DNA from: Reddybacter sp041622675
GTDB lineage: Bacteria; Pseudomonadota; Gammaproteobacteria; Pseudomonadales; Porticoccaceae
Direction of reading: 5' to 3'
Length of the DNA: 64,000 nt
Assembly (NCBI GenBank): GCA_041622675.1
Contig: JBFJYH010000001.1
Location: forward strand, 1-64,000
Shown: one piece after another, positions 50,414-59,119 of the stretch
Position numbering within the stretch: position 1 is the first letter of the stretch
Layout of the letters: the number at the start of each line of letters is the position of its first letter
Notes under the pieces: model-generated
What the model saw: only the letters and a program-made list of their open reading frames with translations
Database searches by the model: none
What the model was told of the DNA's origin: nothing
Program-made: the position numbers and the translations under genes

Positions 50414-51013
50414 GTGAATAAGTTAAGTAGGGAAGATTTATGGTCATTGGAACAGTATTCAGAGCGTCGCGCTCAGTTTCGCAATGAGGTCATGGCCCAC
50501 AAGAAGAATCGTCAGGTGGCCTTGGGTGATCACGCTCGGCTTTATTTCGAAGACCCAATAACCATTCGCTATCAAATTCAGGAAATGCTGCGAATAGAAA
50601 AAATCTTTGAAGCAGCGGCGATTCAAGAAGAGCTGGATGCCTATAACCCGCTGATTGGTGATGGGTGCAACTGGAAGGCCACATTCATGCTCGAATATGC
50701 TGATCCAGCTGAGCGTGCTGCTGCCTTGACACAGTTGTTGGGCATAGAAGATAAGGTTTGGGTGCAAGTGGGCGAGTTAGATAAAGTTTATGCTATTGCC
50801 GACGAAGATATGGACAGAGAGAATGATGTTAAAACTTCTGCCGTTCATTTTATGCGCTTTGAGTTAACTGAGACTATGATTGTTGAGCTACAGGCAGGGG
50901 CTTCTTTGCAGATGGGTATTGACCACGCTAATTACCCCTTGCCTGCGGTCATGGTAACGCCCCAAGTGAAAGAGTCTTTAGCGGCTGATCTCGACAGTAT
51001 TTCGATCAACTAA
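50414..51013 (+). CDS. DUF3501 protein
   Basis: A 199-residue soluble protein. The family pattern is visible: VALGDHARLYFEDPITIRYQ with IQEMLRIEKIF, then YNPLIGDGCNWKATFMLEY and, near the end, HFMRFELTETMI and GIDHANYPLP. Function is unknown. It begins with GTG ten bases after the stop of the iron-sulfur gene, with AGGAG six bases upstream, so tight co-expression is likely. The His and Asp residues of MGIDHANYP look suited to bind a metal or cofactor, but this is speculation. Confidence 0.88.
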   Translation: MNKLSREDLWSLEQYSERRAQFRNEVMAHKKNRQVALGDHARLYFEDPITIRYQIQEMLRIEKIFEAAAIQEELDAYNPLIGDGCNWKATFMLEYADPAERAAALTQLLGIEDKVWVQVGELDKVYAIADEDMDRENDVKTSAVHFMRFELTETMIVELQAGASLQMGIDHANYPLPAVMVTPQVKESLAADLDSISIN

Positions 51014-51023
51014 ATAACCCTCT

Positions 51024-51066
51024 CTCCCAAGCCCTTTGAAGTAAGGGCTTGGGAGCTTCGCTTTTC
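51024..51066 (+). terminator. Terminator-like hairpin after DUF3501
   Basis: CTCCCAAGCCCTT (51024-51036) pairs perfectly with AAGGGCTTGGGAG (51043-51055) over a 6-base loop. The downstream sequence CTTCGCTTTTCTT is only moderately T-rich. It lies 11 bases after the DUF3501 stop and would end the rubrerythrin-linked operon. Confidence 0.75.
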
Positions 51067-51261
51067 TTGTGGATTGTCTTTGCCTGAACGTTGCATTTGC
51101 TACTTGCCGTTTTTTTGGTCTTGTCATAAATACACACATCGTCATAATTATTTTATCTATAGTGTTATCACTTGAATCACGGTAATTCCCTTTTTACTCA
51201 ACTACACTTAATCTAGAAACAGTTGAATTTTCTAGTTCCAAAAATAAAAAGGGGACTGCAG

Positions 51262-51816
51262 ATGGATCGGTATTTTTTTATTAGTGGTGATCTGGATGAT
51301 ATGAATAGGGCCGAGAAGGAACTTGAAAATGCTGGTGTAACTACTGCGCAAATCCATGTTCTAAGTAAGGATGATGAGGCCTTAGCGCGTTCAGATTTGC
51401 ACGAAGTGCATGCCTTTATGAAAACAGATGTTGTGCGTTCAGGTTTGCGTGGTGCCATTATTGGTGTTGTTGCCGCAATATCAGTGCTGGTTTTTGCATT
51501 TTTTTCCTCGGCAACTGAAAGTATTGGTTGGCTGCCCTTTGTTTTTCTGTCGATTGTGGTGCTAGGCTTTTGTACCTGGGAGGGTGGTTTCTTTGGTTTC
51601 CAGGTGCCTAATGCCCAATTTAAGCAGTTTGAAGAGGTATTAGCCCAGGGTTGGCATGTGTTTTTTGTCGATGTGAACAAAAGGCAATTACCCGTTCTGC
51701 AAGATGTGGCGGGGCGTCATCGAGGCTTAAAGCCTGCTGGTGTCGGCAGCTCGTCCCCCCATTGGGTTATTGGCTGGCAAAATCAATTTCATAAGTTTAT
51801 GCACTGGGCGCCCTGA
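51262..51816 (+). CDS. Uncharacterised two-helix membrane protein
   Basis: A 184-residue protein. The start at ATG 51262 (MDRYFFISGDLDD) has AGGGGA upstream; the frame is open to 51223. Residues 1-60 form a small alpha/beta domain like those of general-stress/ATP-binding GsiB- or 17M-like modules (DDMNRAEKELENAGVTTAQI, then HVLSKDDEAL). Two transmembrane helices follow (about 68-86 and 93-113), and a cytoplasmic tail contains GWHVFFVDVNKRQ. This build is common in pseudomonads but has no known role. It is monocistronic. Confidence 0.65.
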   Translation: MDRYFFISGDLDDMNRAEKELENAGVTTAQIHVLSKDDEALARSDLHEVHAFMKTDVVRSGLRGAIIGVVAAISVLVFAFFSSATESIGWLPFVFLSIVVLGFCTWEGGFFGFQVPNAQFKQFEEVLAQGWHVFFVDVNKRQLPVLQDVAGRHRGLKPAGVGSSSPHWVIGWQNQFHKFMHWAP

Positions 51817-52604
51817 GGAAGAAAGTGAGGGTATATTCGACAAGATGAGGAAATCTGGGGTATAGGCACCCTTTTTATTTTAACGCCTAACTATAAAAAT
51901 TTGAAATGTTCATACCTACTCTGACTATTGTTGATTGAAATTAGCTTCTCTTTCAAGATATTTGATTGTAGAGGTTGCGACGGGTTTTTTAGTGACATGG
52001 AAACCCCGGAACTTAAATATCAGCAGGGATATTGTTGGTGGGCTGATAAAATTACTGAAGATAAGAAAATCCCCGTTTTTTGTTTTTGTTCTCCTGACCC
52101 CTTAGATATGCTTTTATAATGTAATAGTTTTAACATACGTTGGGCCGGTTTCGAATAATGTACGCTATGCTTACCTGTGCTCGCAAAATGGCTTTAGGAA
52201 GGGCTTTCTCTGTGATTTGAGACGGCACAATGTAGTTGCTCCTCGATTGTTATGATACTAAATAGTGAGGAATGGCCGTGAGATTGAGAATTTTTTTGTA
52301 AAGGTGCGGTAATTGTTGTTATCAGGTCAATATGCCCAGTACCCAGTACCCAGTACCAACATTAGGGTAAAAGAACCCTTTAAGTCTCTTGCATTAGAAC
52401 ATCTGTAAATTCCACACTTTTAAGCTTTTTGACCTGCGACTTGAACTTAGCCTCAACTAGAGAGGATGACTGGGTCTTGTCGGGGCCAGATAGCTCTTAG
52501 TGTCAACAATGCCCACGATGACAACTTGGTCGCCCCGTGTTAGATTGCCCGGCGGCCAATGTGGCCGATTGAATATATTTAAAATCATTGTTGAGGAGTA
52601 GTTT
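51817..52604. other. Gene-free stretch with a 7-bp triple repeat
   Basis: Almost 790 AT-rich bases without a credible gene; the 63-codon frame at 51928 has no ribosome site and no family pattern. CCCAGTA is repeated three times without spacer at 52335-52355. The GAGGAG ribosome site of the SDR gene lies at its right end. I see nothing else of note. Confidence 0.6.
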
Positions 52605-53357
52605 ATGGGACGGGTTCAGGACAAGGTTTGCTTGGTAACAGGCGGTGCAGCCGGCATGGGACGCGAACATGTTTTATTGTTGGCTGAGGAAGGTGCTCGC
52701 ATTGTGCTGACTGACCTCAATGAAGAGGCAGGACTGGCTACTGCTGCTGAAGTTAAAGCCATGGGTGGTGAAGCCATTTTTGTTAAGCACGATGTCGCTT
52801 CAGAAGATGACTGGCTAATGGTTATTGAAGCTGCACTCGAGGCTTTTGGAAAGGTCGATGTGTTGGTAAACAATGCGGGTGTGCTTGCACTAAAAAGCAT
52901 CCAGGAAACCACCGCTGCGGATTGGGATTTTGTTAATAATATCAACACCAAAGGCTCGTTCTTTGGTGTCAAATATGTGCTTTCGGCAATGGAAAAAGCC
53001 GGTGGTGGATCTATTATTAACATTTCATCGATTTATGGCATTGCCGGTGCGCCTAATGCTTCGGCTTATCAAGCTTCTAAAGGTGCGGTGCGAACCTTCA
53101 CAAAATCAGCTGCAGTTGAATATGCACCCTTCAATATCCGTGTAAATTCAGTTCACCCTGGGGTGATTGCCACGGCGATGACAGCGGACATTACGACTGA
53201 TCCTGCGGCGACAGAGGCACTACTCGGTGGCGCGATAATTCGTCGTCCAGCAGAGCCCAAGGAAGTCTCATGGGGCGTACTGTTTCTTGCAAGCGACGAG
53301 TCATCTTATATGACCGGGTCTGAATTGGTTATTGATGGCGGCTATACCGCAACTTAG
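52605..53357 (+). CDS. Short-chain dehydrogenase/reductase, hydroxysteroid-type
   Basis: A 250-residue classical SDR. The cofactor loop is TGGAAGMGRE, an Asp follows strand 2 (VLTDLNEE), which favours NAD, NNAGV is present, and the active site is SSIYGIAGAPNASAYQASKG. MGRVQDKVCLVTG at the start and SELVIDGGYTAT at the end are close to those of the SDR at 7.3 kb, so the two look like paralogues of the 3-alpha/20-beta-hydroxysteroid or cyclohexanol dehydrogenase type. GAGGAG precedes the ATG. It stands alone. Confidence 0.88.
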   Translation: MGRVQDKVCLVTGGAAGMGREHVLLLAEEGARIVLTDLNEEAGLATAAEVKAMGGEAIFVKHDVASEDDWLMVIEAALEAFGKVDVLVNNAGVLALKSIQETTAADWDFVNNINTKGSFFGVKYVLSAMEKAGGGSIINISSIYGIAGAPNASAYQASKGAVRTFTKSAAVEYAPFNIRVNSVHPGVIATAMTADITTDPAATEALLGGAIIRRPAEPKEVSWGVLFLASDESSYMTGSELVIDGGYTAT

Positions 53358-53374
53358 CTTGAGCCATCACGCTT

Positions 53375-53404
53375 GATAGTACCCCAGTGTTCCGAGGTAC
53401 TATC
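53375..53404. terminator. Hairpin after the SDR gene
   Basis: GATAGTACC (53375-53383) pairs perfectly with GGTACTATC (53396-53404) over a 12-base loop, 18 bases after the SDR stop. No T-run follows, so termination efficiency is uncertain; it could also protect the 3' end. Confidence 0.45.
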
Positions 53405-53500
53405 GTTAGTGTGCCACCTCCACCACTTGCGGCTCTACATAGGTGCCAATAGCGGACTCAATACTGGCTCGCCTCCCAATGTGATAATGGCTGCATCGTG

Positions 53501-54787
53501 ATGAGTGTAAAAATAATTCAGTTTTTTTCACGGGTTAACATAAAAATCGTTATCGCCTTTCTCGTATATTTAAAAGACAGGTATAAGCGTGACGGTTGCC
53601 AAGAAAGTGCCGCGGCTCTGACCTACACCACTCTTTTCGCAGTTGTGCCACTGATGACTATGATGTACAGCATGTTTGCTATTATCCCAGCTTTTCAAGG
53701 CTTCGGTGCTCAGGTAGAGCAGTTGATATTTGAAAATTTGGTGCCTACGAGTGGTGCTGAAGTACAGAGTTATTTACGTGAGTTTTCGGTTCAGGCTCGA
53801 CAGTTAAGTGCTCTAGGGGGGTTTATTTTGATTGTCACCTCCTATTTAATGCTCTCAAAGATCGAAAAAACGTTCAATCGTATTTGGCAGACAGCCGGCG
53901 GCCGGCAGGGTTTGAGTAGTTTCCTTCTCTATTGGGGGGTGTTGAGTTTTGGCCCTTTGTTGATTGGCATTGGCTTGCTAATGCACACCTACTTACTGTC
54001 GTTTCAGTTATTAGTTAGTGAGTTTGATAAGTTTAACTTGAGTGCGGCTTTACTTCAGTACCTACCTTGGCTTATGACTTGGGCGGGCTTTACCCTCTTG
54101 TTTATCGCAATGCCAAATTGTCGAGTTAATTTTCGCTACGCACTATGGAGTGGTTTGTTAACAACGCTGTTTTTTCAAATGGCCAAGGGGCTTTTTGGGC
54201 TATTAGTAGTGAATTCAAATTACCACACGATTTATGGCGCTTTTGCCATGGTACCGATGTTTTTGCTCTGGGTTTATTTGTGCTGGGTGATTGTATTAGT
54301 TGGCGCTGAGTTAATTCGTTCTCTAGAAACGTTTAACCAGACCTATCGGCCTTGTTATTTCCCCGACCTGATTGCAGCGCTGATTATTTGTGCTCAATGT
54401 TTAGATTTCCAACGTCGAGGCGAGGCCATTGATGATAGAGATATGCTGAAAGCTGGTCTTGATGGACAGCAATGGACTCGTTTACGCTTGCTGCTGCTAG
54501 AGAGTAATATTTTGATTTCCACTGCAAACAACCAATATGTTTTGATGCGTGATCCAGCGGAAATCACCTTATGGGAAATTAATAATTTATTAGACGATGA
54601 CATGTTTAGTACGCCTTCTGCGCGTGGGTGTGAGGTGTTGGCCCAATACCCCTGGTCACGTGATTTGGTATCTGCTCTTAGCGTTGTAGGCAATTATGCT
54701 AGAACACAGTTTTCGATTACATTACAGGACTTATTTGATGCTCAAAATGAGGAGCGCATTAGCAGCGATACTGCGACTCAATCTTAA
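53501..54787 (+). CDS. YihY/BrkB-family inner-membrane protein
   Basis: A protein of about 428 residues. The N-terminal two thirds hold about six hydrophobic segments with the family marks ESAAALTYTTLFAVVPLMTM and, later, YHTIYGAFAMVPMFLLWVYL. The C-terminal 120 residues form a soluble domain with winged-helix character (AEITLWEINNLLDDD), a feature of gammaproteobacterial YihY. Once annotated as ribonuclease BN, it is now considered a transporter-like protein of unknown cargo. ATG 53501 is preferred over the adjoining GTG 53498. The next gene starts within its 3' end. Confidence 0.88.
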   Translation: MSVKIIQFFSRVNIKIVIAFLVYLKDRYKRDGCQESAAALTYTTLFAVVPLMTMMYSMFAIIPAFQGFGAQVEQLIFENLVPTSGAEVQSYLREFSVQARQLSALGGFILIVTSYLMLSKIEKTFNRIWQTAGGRQGLSSFLLYWGVLSFGPLLIGIGLLMHTYLLSFQLLVSEFDKFNLSAALLQYLPWLMTWAGFTLLFIAMPNCRVNFRYALWSGLLTTLFFQMAKGLFGLLVVNSNYHTIYGAFAMVPMFLLWVYLCWVIVLVGAELIRSLETFNQTYRPCYFPDLIAALIICAQCLDFQRRGEAIDDRDMLKAGLDGQQWTRLRLLLLESNILISTANNQYVLMRDPAEITLWEINNLLDDDMFSTPSARGCEVLAQYPWSRDLVSALSVVGNYARTQFSITLQDLFDAQNEERISSDTATQS

Positions 54788-55235
54788 AAATCAGCTTTTG
54801 TTATTAAGCTTTTTATTTCTCAGTGGCTGTGGCACGGAGGAGTCACGTTACGACTTACTTAGCGGTGGCTCAGTCAGCCTTGAGGAGTTGCAAGGTAAGG
54901 TTGTGTTGATTAATTATTGGGCAGAGTGGTGTCGCCCTTGTCGTGATGAAATCCCTGAATTAAACCACTTCGCACAGAAATACCCCAACAGGGTTCATGT
55001 TCTATCTGTTAATTTTGACGACGTGCAGGGTGAGGTATTGTTACAGCAGGTGCAGGCACTGGGCATTGAATTTGACACTCTGTTGCAGGATCCTCGCGAT
55101 GAACTCGCCGTAGCCGCAAGTGGTGGATTACCGGAAACAATTGTCCTAAACGCTGTTGGTGAGGTGCAAGAGGTGCTACTGGGGCCGCAAACACGTGAAA
55201 ACCTGGAAACTGTTTTGACTGGGACTAATTTATAA
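54738..55235 (+). CDS. TlpA-like thioredoxin-fold lipoprotein
   Basis: A 165-residue thiol-disulfide protein. A lipoprotein signal (LLLLSFLFLSGC) puts the lipid-bearing Cys near residue 32; the mature protein carries a redox site WAEWCRPC and the cis-Pro region SGGLPETIVL. It is therefore periplasmic and membrane-anchored, of the TlpA/ResA reductase type. The start at ATG 54738, with AGGA nine bases upstream, overlaps the end of the BrkB gene by 50 bases; ATG 54747 is an alternative. The partner reductase is not in this window. Confidence 0.88.
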   Translation: MLKMRSALAAILRLNLKNQLLLLSFLFLSGCGTEESRYDLLSGGSVSLEELQGKVVLINYWAEWCRPCRDEIPELNHFAQKYPNRVHVLSVNFDDVQGEVLLQQVQALGIEFDTLLQDPRDELAVAASGGLPETIVLNAVGEVQEVLLGPQTRENLETVLTGTNL

Positions 55236-55336
55236 TGCCATTGTATTGAGGCTGGATTATTGCCACCTTGGGCTATGTTCTCTATAAGTTTTAATGGTAT
55301 ATAACAACTTTCTTTATCAATAGGCTTTGATTATTC

Positions 55337-55720
55337 ATGACACCAACAAGCGTTAAATTTCACAAGGGGGCGGGCAGCCTTGAGTTGGTTTACAGCGAGA
55401 CGAGTCGTTTTACTTTAAGCGGTGAGTTCCTGCGTGTGCACTCACCCAGTGCGGAAGTACGAGGTCATGGTCCCGGTGAAGAAATTCTTCAGCATGGCAA
55501 AAAAGGAGTCAAAATTGTTTCTCTAGAAGCAGCAGGCCACTACGCACTATTGATTCATTTTGATGATGATCATAATACGGGCATCTATAGTTGGAGTTAT
55601 TTGAAAGAACTTTGTGATAATCAGCCTGAATATTGGGACAAGTATTTGAATAGGTTAAATGAGGCGAGTTTAAGCCGAGACCCTGAAGAGCAAGTCTTAA
55701 ATTTTTTTAACCCCAGCTAG
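55337..55720 (+). CDS. DUF971 (gamma-butyrobetaine-hydroxylase N-domain-like) protein
   Basis: A 127-residue protein with the DUF971 pattern: LELVYSETSRFTLSGEFLRVHSPSAEVRGHG, then VKIVSLEAAGHYALLIHFDDDHNTGIYSWSYL. This domain forms the N-terminal part of gamma-butyrobetaine hydroxylase and, as a stand-alone protein, is often found near iron-sulfur or ubiquinone genes; its function is unknown. It lacks the four Cys/His zinc site seen in the hydroxylase domain. Its stop codon overlaps that of the convergent fimX-like gene in the palindrome CTAG (55717-55720). Confidence 0.85.
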   Translation: MTPTSVKFHKGAGSLELVYSETSRFTLSGEFLRVHSPSAEVRGHGPGEEILQHGKKGVKIVSLEAAGHYALLIHFDDDHNTGIYSWSYLKELCDNQPEYWDKYLNRLNEASLSRDPEEQVLNFFNPS

Positions 55721-57831
55721 TCTTCTTCTATGAAACTGTAGTTCATCTCTGGGCTGGGGGCTTGAATATAATGGCCCTGAATATACTCGATACCATTTTG
55801 CCAGAGTGTGGGTATTAAGGTGGGGCTTTCAACGAAGGGGGCAATGCAATGTTGCTTCATCGTTTTGAGCTGAATGATCATTTCTAGGGTTTTTTCTTTC
55901 TCTTCTCCTCCGGCCTCGATATTCTGGATAAGCTGACGATCCAGTTTTACAAAATTTACAATTAGTTTGTCCAGCACTAGAAAAGGGTTGCTTGATAGGC
56001 CAAATTGAGTCAGGGCAACCTTGCAGCCAATAGACTTTAGCTGGGCAATTAGCGTCTTAGTTTGTTCAATGTAACGCCCCGCGTCGTTTTCTCTTAGCTG
56101 TAAGGTAATTGCGGATGGGGGAATGTGGCTTGTTTTTAAGGCTAGCTTCAACCAGGGGCTGAATTTCTCATCTTGAAGAGTGGCAGCACTGAGATTGATG
56201 AAGAGACAAGTGTCAGCAGCAGACTTGTGTTTTTCGGCAAGTTTTTTAATGGTTTCGAGAATAACCCAGCGATCTATTTCAGTGGCGACAGGGCTTTCAA
56301 AGACCTTACTGATAAAATCTGAGGGTATATTTTCAGGATACTCCTCTATTTTGGGTCGCATTAATGTTTCGTAAAATTCATCGCTTTCATCATTGAGTCC
56401 AACAATCGGCTGAAAGGCAATACCTATAAGTTTTTTTTCCAGTAACTGGCGACCAAAAGAAGTAATCTTTTCTTCGGAGTCAATATCAAAGGCGGATTGA
56501 GTTAAGGCATTTAGGACGTAACTTTTTCCTCCTTCTGCGGTCGATTTTGGGTCGGCATCGTCTAATGCTTTGAGATTCTCTGTAATGCATTGCTGTGAGG
56601 AGGGAGTACTTTTAGTGATAAGTCCGATACTCGCGCTAATCGACAGAAGGATACTTTGTTTACCCACCTGAAACGTATGTTTGGCAATCCTTTGGTGCAA
56701 GGTTTCAGCAAATGCCTTGCCTTCTTCTAGGGTGATTTCTGGGATGACGAAGTTGATAACTCCCTGCCTGTCTCGGCTGACCGCGACATCCTTATTACTT
56801 TGCTCGATAACAAAGTCTGCTAATGCTCTTAGAGTTTGGTCCGCATTATTTTCACTGGTAGTACTGCGGATTTGCGCATCCTGCTCACTTTGTACGCAGA
56901 GAAGGATGCTGTCGTATCCATCGCTGAGTTGGGCGGTATTAATAGCGTGATCAATGTTGTCGAGAGTGGACTGAGGGTTAACGGTGAGATTGATATCTCG
57001 TGTTTTGGTCGTTTCGCTAGTTATATTCTGTTGTTTCTGCTCAGAGGCTGAGTGAGTGATAGCGGGGTCATGCTTAATTTTAAATTGTAGCGCAGGCTCC
57101 CCTCGGTATTCGGTTTGAGAAATAGTTGTTCGTATATCGATGCTCTCTCCATCGGCTGTGAGGCAAGTCAGGTCGATAGTGACGCTACTAATCTCGGTGG
57201 AGGCGTTGAGGGGTTTAAGGAAAGGCTTGATTTTTTCCTGGGCGCTGGGGGCGATAGTATCAATTACAGGAGCCATCAACAGGTCGTCGGCTTCACAGTA
57301 GCCCATCAGATGACTAAAGGGTTCGTTGGTGTAGATATAAGTGCCATCTTGTACAAGGGCAATAGCATTTTTTGATGAATCTAAGAGTTCTTCGCAGCGT
57401 GTCTCGGCTGAGTGATAGCGTCGCTGCCAGTTGAGCAGTTCGCGACGTTGTTCGAGTTGCTCCAGAGTGTTGGATGTGGCAAGGAGAAAATACTGATCTT
57501 CATCCACAGGGATGACATAGGTGGCCCCCATGCGAATCCCTTCAACGGCATCGACGATGTCGTTGCTATTGCTCATTAAGATTACGGGTATGTCCAAAGT
57601 TTGGCTGCGAATGTCGGCCATCAGTTTTTTAGCGGGTAACTTTGCCCCTTGAAGTTGGCCAATGGCCAAATCCCACCGGCGGCTTTTTAATAGTGGGGTT
57701 AACTCCTCAGCGGAATTGACCACCTGAGCTGCCACTGGGTAGGGTACACCTTCAAGTAAGCTGATTAAACGCCGGGTATCATCACTGTTATCGACAGCGA
57801 TCAGTAAATTCAACGTCCCTTCTTTTGCCAT
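55717..57831 (-). CDS. fimX: FimX-like degenerate GGDEF/EAL c-di-GMP receptor
   Basis: A 704-residue protein with the FimX order of domains: receiver-like (1-130, no clear phospho-Asp site), PAS (about 140-265, SSKNAIALVQDGTYIYTNEP), GGDEF (about 285-450) and EAL (about 460-700). The GGDEF active site is lost (RDRQGVINFVI in its place). The EAL motif reads ETLMRP instead of EALLR, and the catalytic DDFG element is TQFGLSS. This suggests no catalysis but ligand binding, as in Pseudomonas FimX, which controls type IV pili. Pilus genes are not in this window. Stop codons overlap with DUF971. Confidence 0.82.
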   Translation of the reverse strand: MAKEGTLNLLIAVDNSDDTRRLISLLEGVPYPVAAQVVNSAEELTPLLKSRRWDLAIGQLQGAKLPAKKLMADIRSQTLDIPVILMSNSNDIVDAVEGIRMGATYVIPVDEDQYFLLATSNTLEQLEQRRELLNWQRRYHSAETRCEELLDSSKNAIALVQDGTYIYTNEPFSHLMGYCEADDLLMAPVIDTIAPSAQEKIKPFLKPLNASTEISSVTIDLTCLTADGESIDIRTTISQTEYRGEPALQFKIKHDPAITHSASEQKQQNITSETTKTRDINLTVNPQSTLDNIDHAINTAQLSDGYDSILLCVQSEQDAQIRSTTSENNADQTLRALADFVIEQSNKDVAVSRDRQGVINFVIPEITLEEGKAFAETLHQRIAKHTFQVGKQSILLSISASIGLITKSTPSSQQCITENLKALDDADPKSTAEGGKSYVLNALTQSAFDIDSEEKITSFGRQLLEKKLIGIAFQPIVGLNDESDEFYETLMRPKIEEYPENIPSDFISKVFESPVATEIDRWVILETIKKLAEKHKSAADTCLFINLSAATLQDEKFSPWLKLALKTSHIPPSAITLQLRENDAGRYIEQTKTLIAQLKSIGCKVALTQFGLSSNPFLVLDKLIVNFVKLDRQLIQNIEAGGEEKEKTLEMIIQLKTMKQHCIAPFVESPTLIPTLWQNGIEYIQGHYIQAPSPEMNYSFIEED

Positions 57832-58047
57832 AGACTGTCTTCTTTAGCTTTAGGGTGGTGGAAAAATTGTGCTAGTAACAGCGGTTATTGTTGTCGCTTT
57901 TATTGAGGACATTATAAGGGGCAATAGGCGGTTCTTGTAGCTCAAGAACTACATATTCTGTTTGCTGTGTAGCAAAGTAAGAACACAAATGCCTGTAAAT
58001 CCGTGATCAGATGCTTATAAAGATCTGATATCGAGTTTTTCTTGAGC

Positions 58048-59088
58048 TTATAGAGTGTCAGGTGGCGGCCGAGATAAGGTTAATTTACTCTGCGCGCCTG
58101 CTTGTTCGTAGACAAAACGCGGCACTAGATAACCGGGTAGTAGTGCCAATAATTCTTGCTGCAGCTGCTGAACTTTCTCATCACCGATGTCGTAGTGTGC
58201 TGCACCGGCCACCTGGTCAAGACGATGAATGTAGTAGGGAAGGATGCCTATTTCAAAGAGTTTTTCAGAGAGTTCGGCCAATGTCTGTGTCGAGTCATTA
58301 ATGTGTTTGAGTAAAACCGCTTGATTGAGTAACTCAATACCATGGCGTTTTAGGCTAAGTGCTGTCTCTTCGACACGCAGGTCAATTTCATTGGGGTGAT
58401 TAATGTGCCATACCATGACGACCTTTAAGCGTGTCGATGTTAGCCAGTGTATACAGCTTTGGTTGATGCGTGAGGGTATCACTAGGGGCAGTCGAGTGTG
58501 GATACGCAGGCGCTTTATGTGGGGGATGGCCGCAATTTTCTCTGTTATCCACAGTAAAAAGGTATCGTTGGCCGCGAGTGGGTCGCCGCCACTGTAAATT
58601 ACTTCACTAATGCTCTTGTCGTTTGCTAGGTAATCCAAAGCAGTCTGCCATTCACCCTTGCCGAGTGTGTTGTCTTCATAGGGAAAATGGCGTCGAAAAC
58701 AATAGCGGCAATGAATGGCGCAAGCCGGACTGATGATTAATAAAGCACGGCCATGATATTTGTGAACGACACCCGCAACGGGGTTGGCGTCTTCTTCGCC
58801 CAAAGGGTCATGGCTAAAACCGGCTACCGACAGCATTTCTGCCCCAAGGGGCAATACCTGTCTCAGCAAGGGGTCGTTGATGTCGCCTTTGCGCATACGC
58901 TGCACGTAGGGCAGAGGGGCTCGAATAGACCAAGCTTGTTGGGCGGCGTCACTGCTGTCTAATTGTGTTGGGTCAATGTTTAGTCGTTTTAATAATTCAG
59001 CAGGATCGCGAATGGCTGTGGCGAGCTGCTCCTGCCAACAAGGCTGGTGCGCATCGGGGCTAGTGTGGGGTATGATGTCGGCCGTCAA
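58048..59088 (-). CDS. epmB: EF-P-(R)-beta-lysine synthase EpmB (lysine 2,3-aminomutase)
   Basis: A 346-residue radical SAM enzyme with PLP. The cluster motif CxxxCxxC is in SPACAIHCRYCFRRHFPYED, followed by EVIYSGGDPLAAND. It converts (S)-alpha-lysine to (R)-beta-lysine, the group that EpmA attaches to EF-P. It is shorter than clostridial aminomutases, as usual for EpmB. The start is TTG (59088) with AGGGA upstream, only 31 bases from the divergent efp start. The locus thus has all enzymes for lysylation in one place. Confidence 0.93.
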   Translation of the reverse strand: MTADIIPHTSPDAHQPCWQEQLATAIRDPAELLKRLNIDPTQLDSSDAAQQAWSIRAPLPYVQRMRKGDINDPLLRQVLPLGAEMLSVAGFSHDPLGEEDANPVAGVVHKYHGRALLIISPACAIHCRYCFRRHFPYEDNTLGKGEWQTALDYLANDKSISEVIYSGGDPLAANDTFLLWITEKIAAIPHIKRLRIHTRLPLVIPSRINQSCIHWLTSTRLKVVMVWHINHPNEIDLRVEETALSLKRHGIELLNQAVLLKHINDSTQTLAELSEKLFEIGILPYYIHRLDQVAGAAHYDIGDEKVQQLQQELLALLPGYLVPRFVYEQAGAQSKLTLSRPPPDTL

Positions 59089-59119
59089 AATGGTCCCTGA
59101 ATAAAGTAAAGAGGTAACA

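Noticed and set aside
51928..52119. 63-codon frame in the gap before the second SDR
   Set aside because: No ribosome site before it and no recognisable protein pattern.
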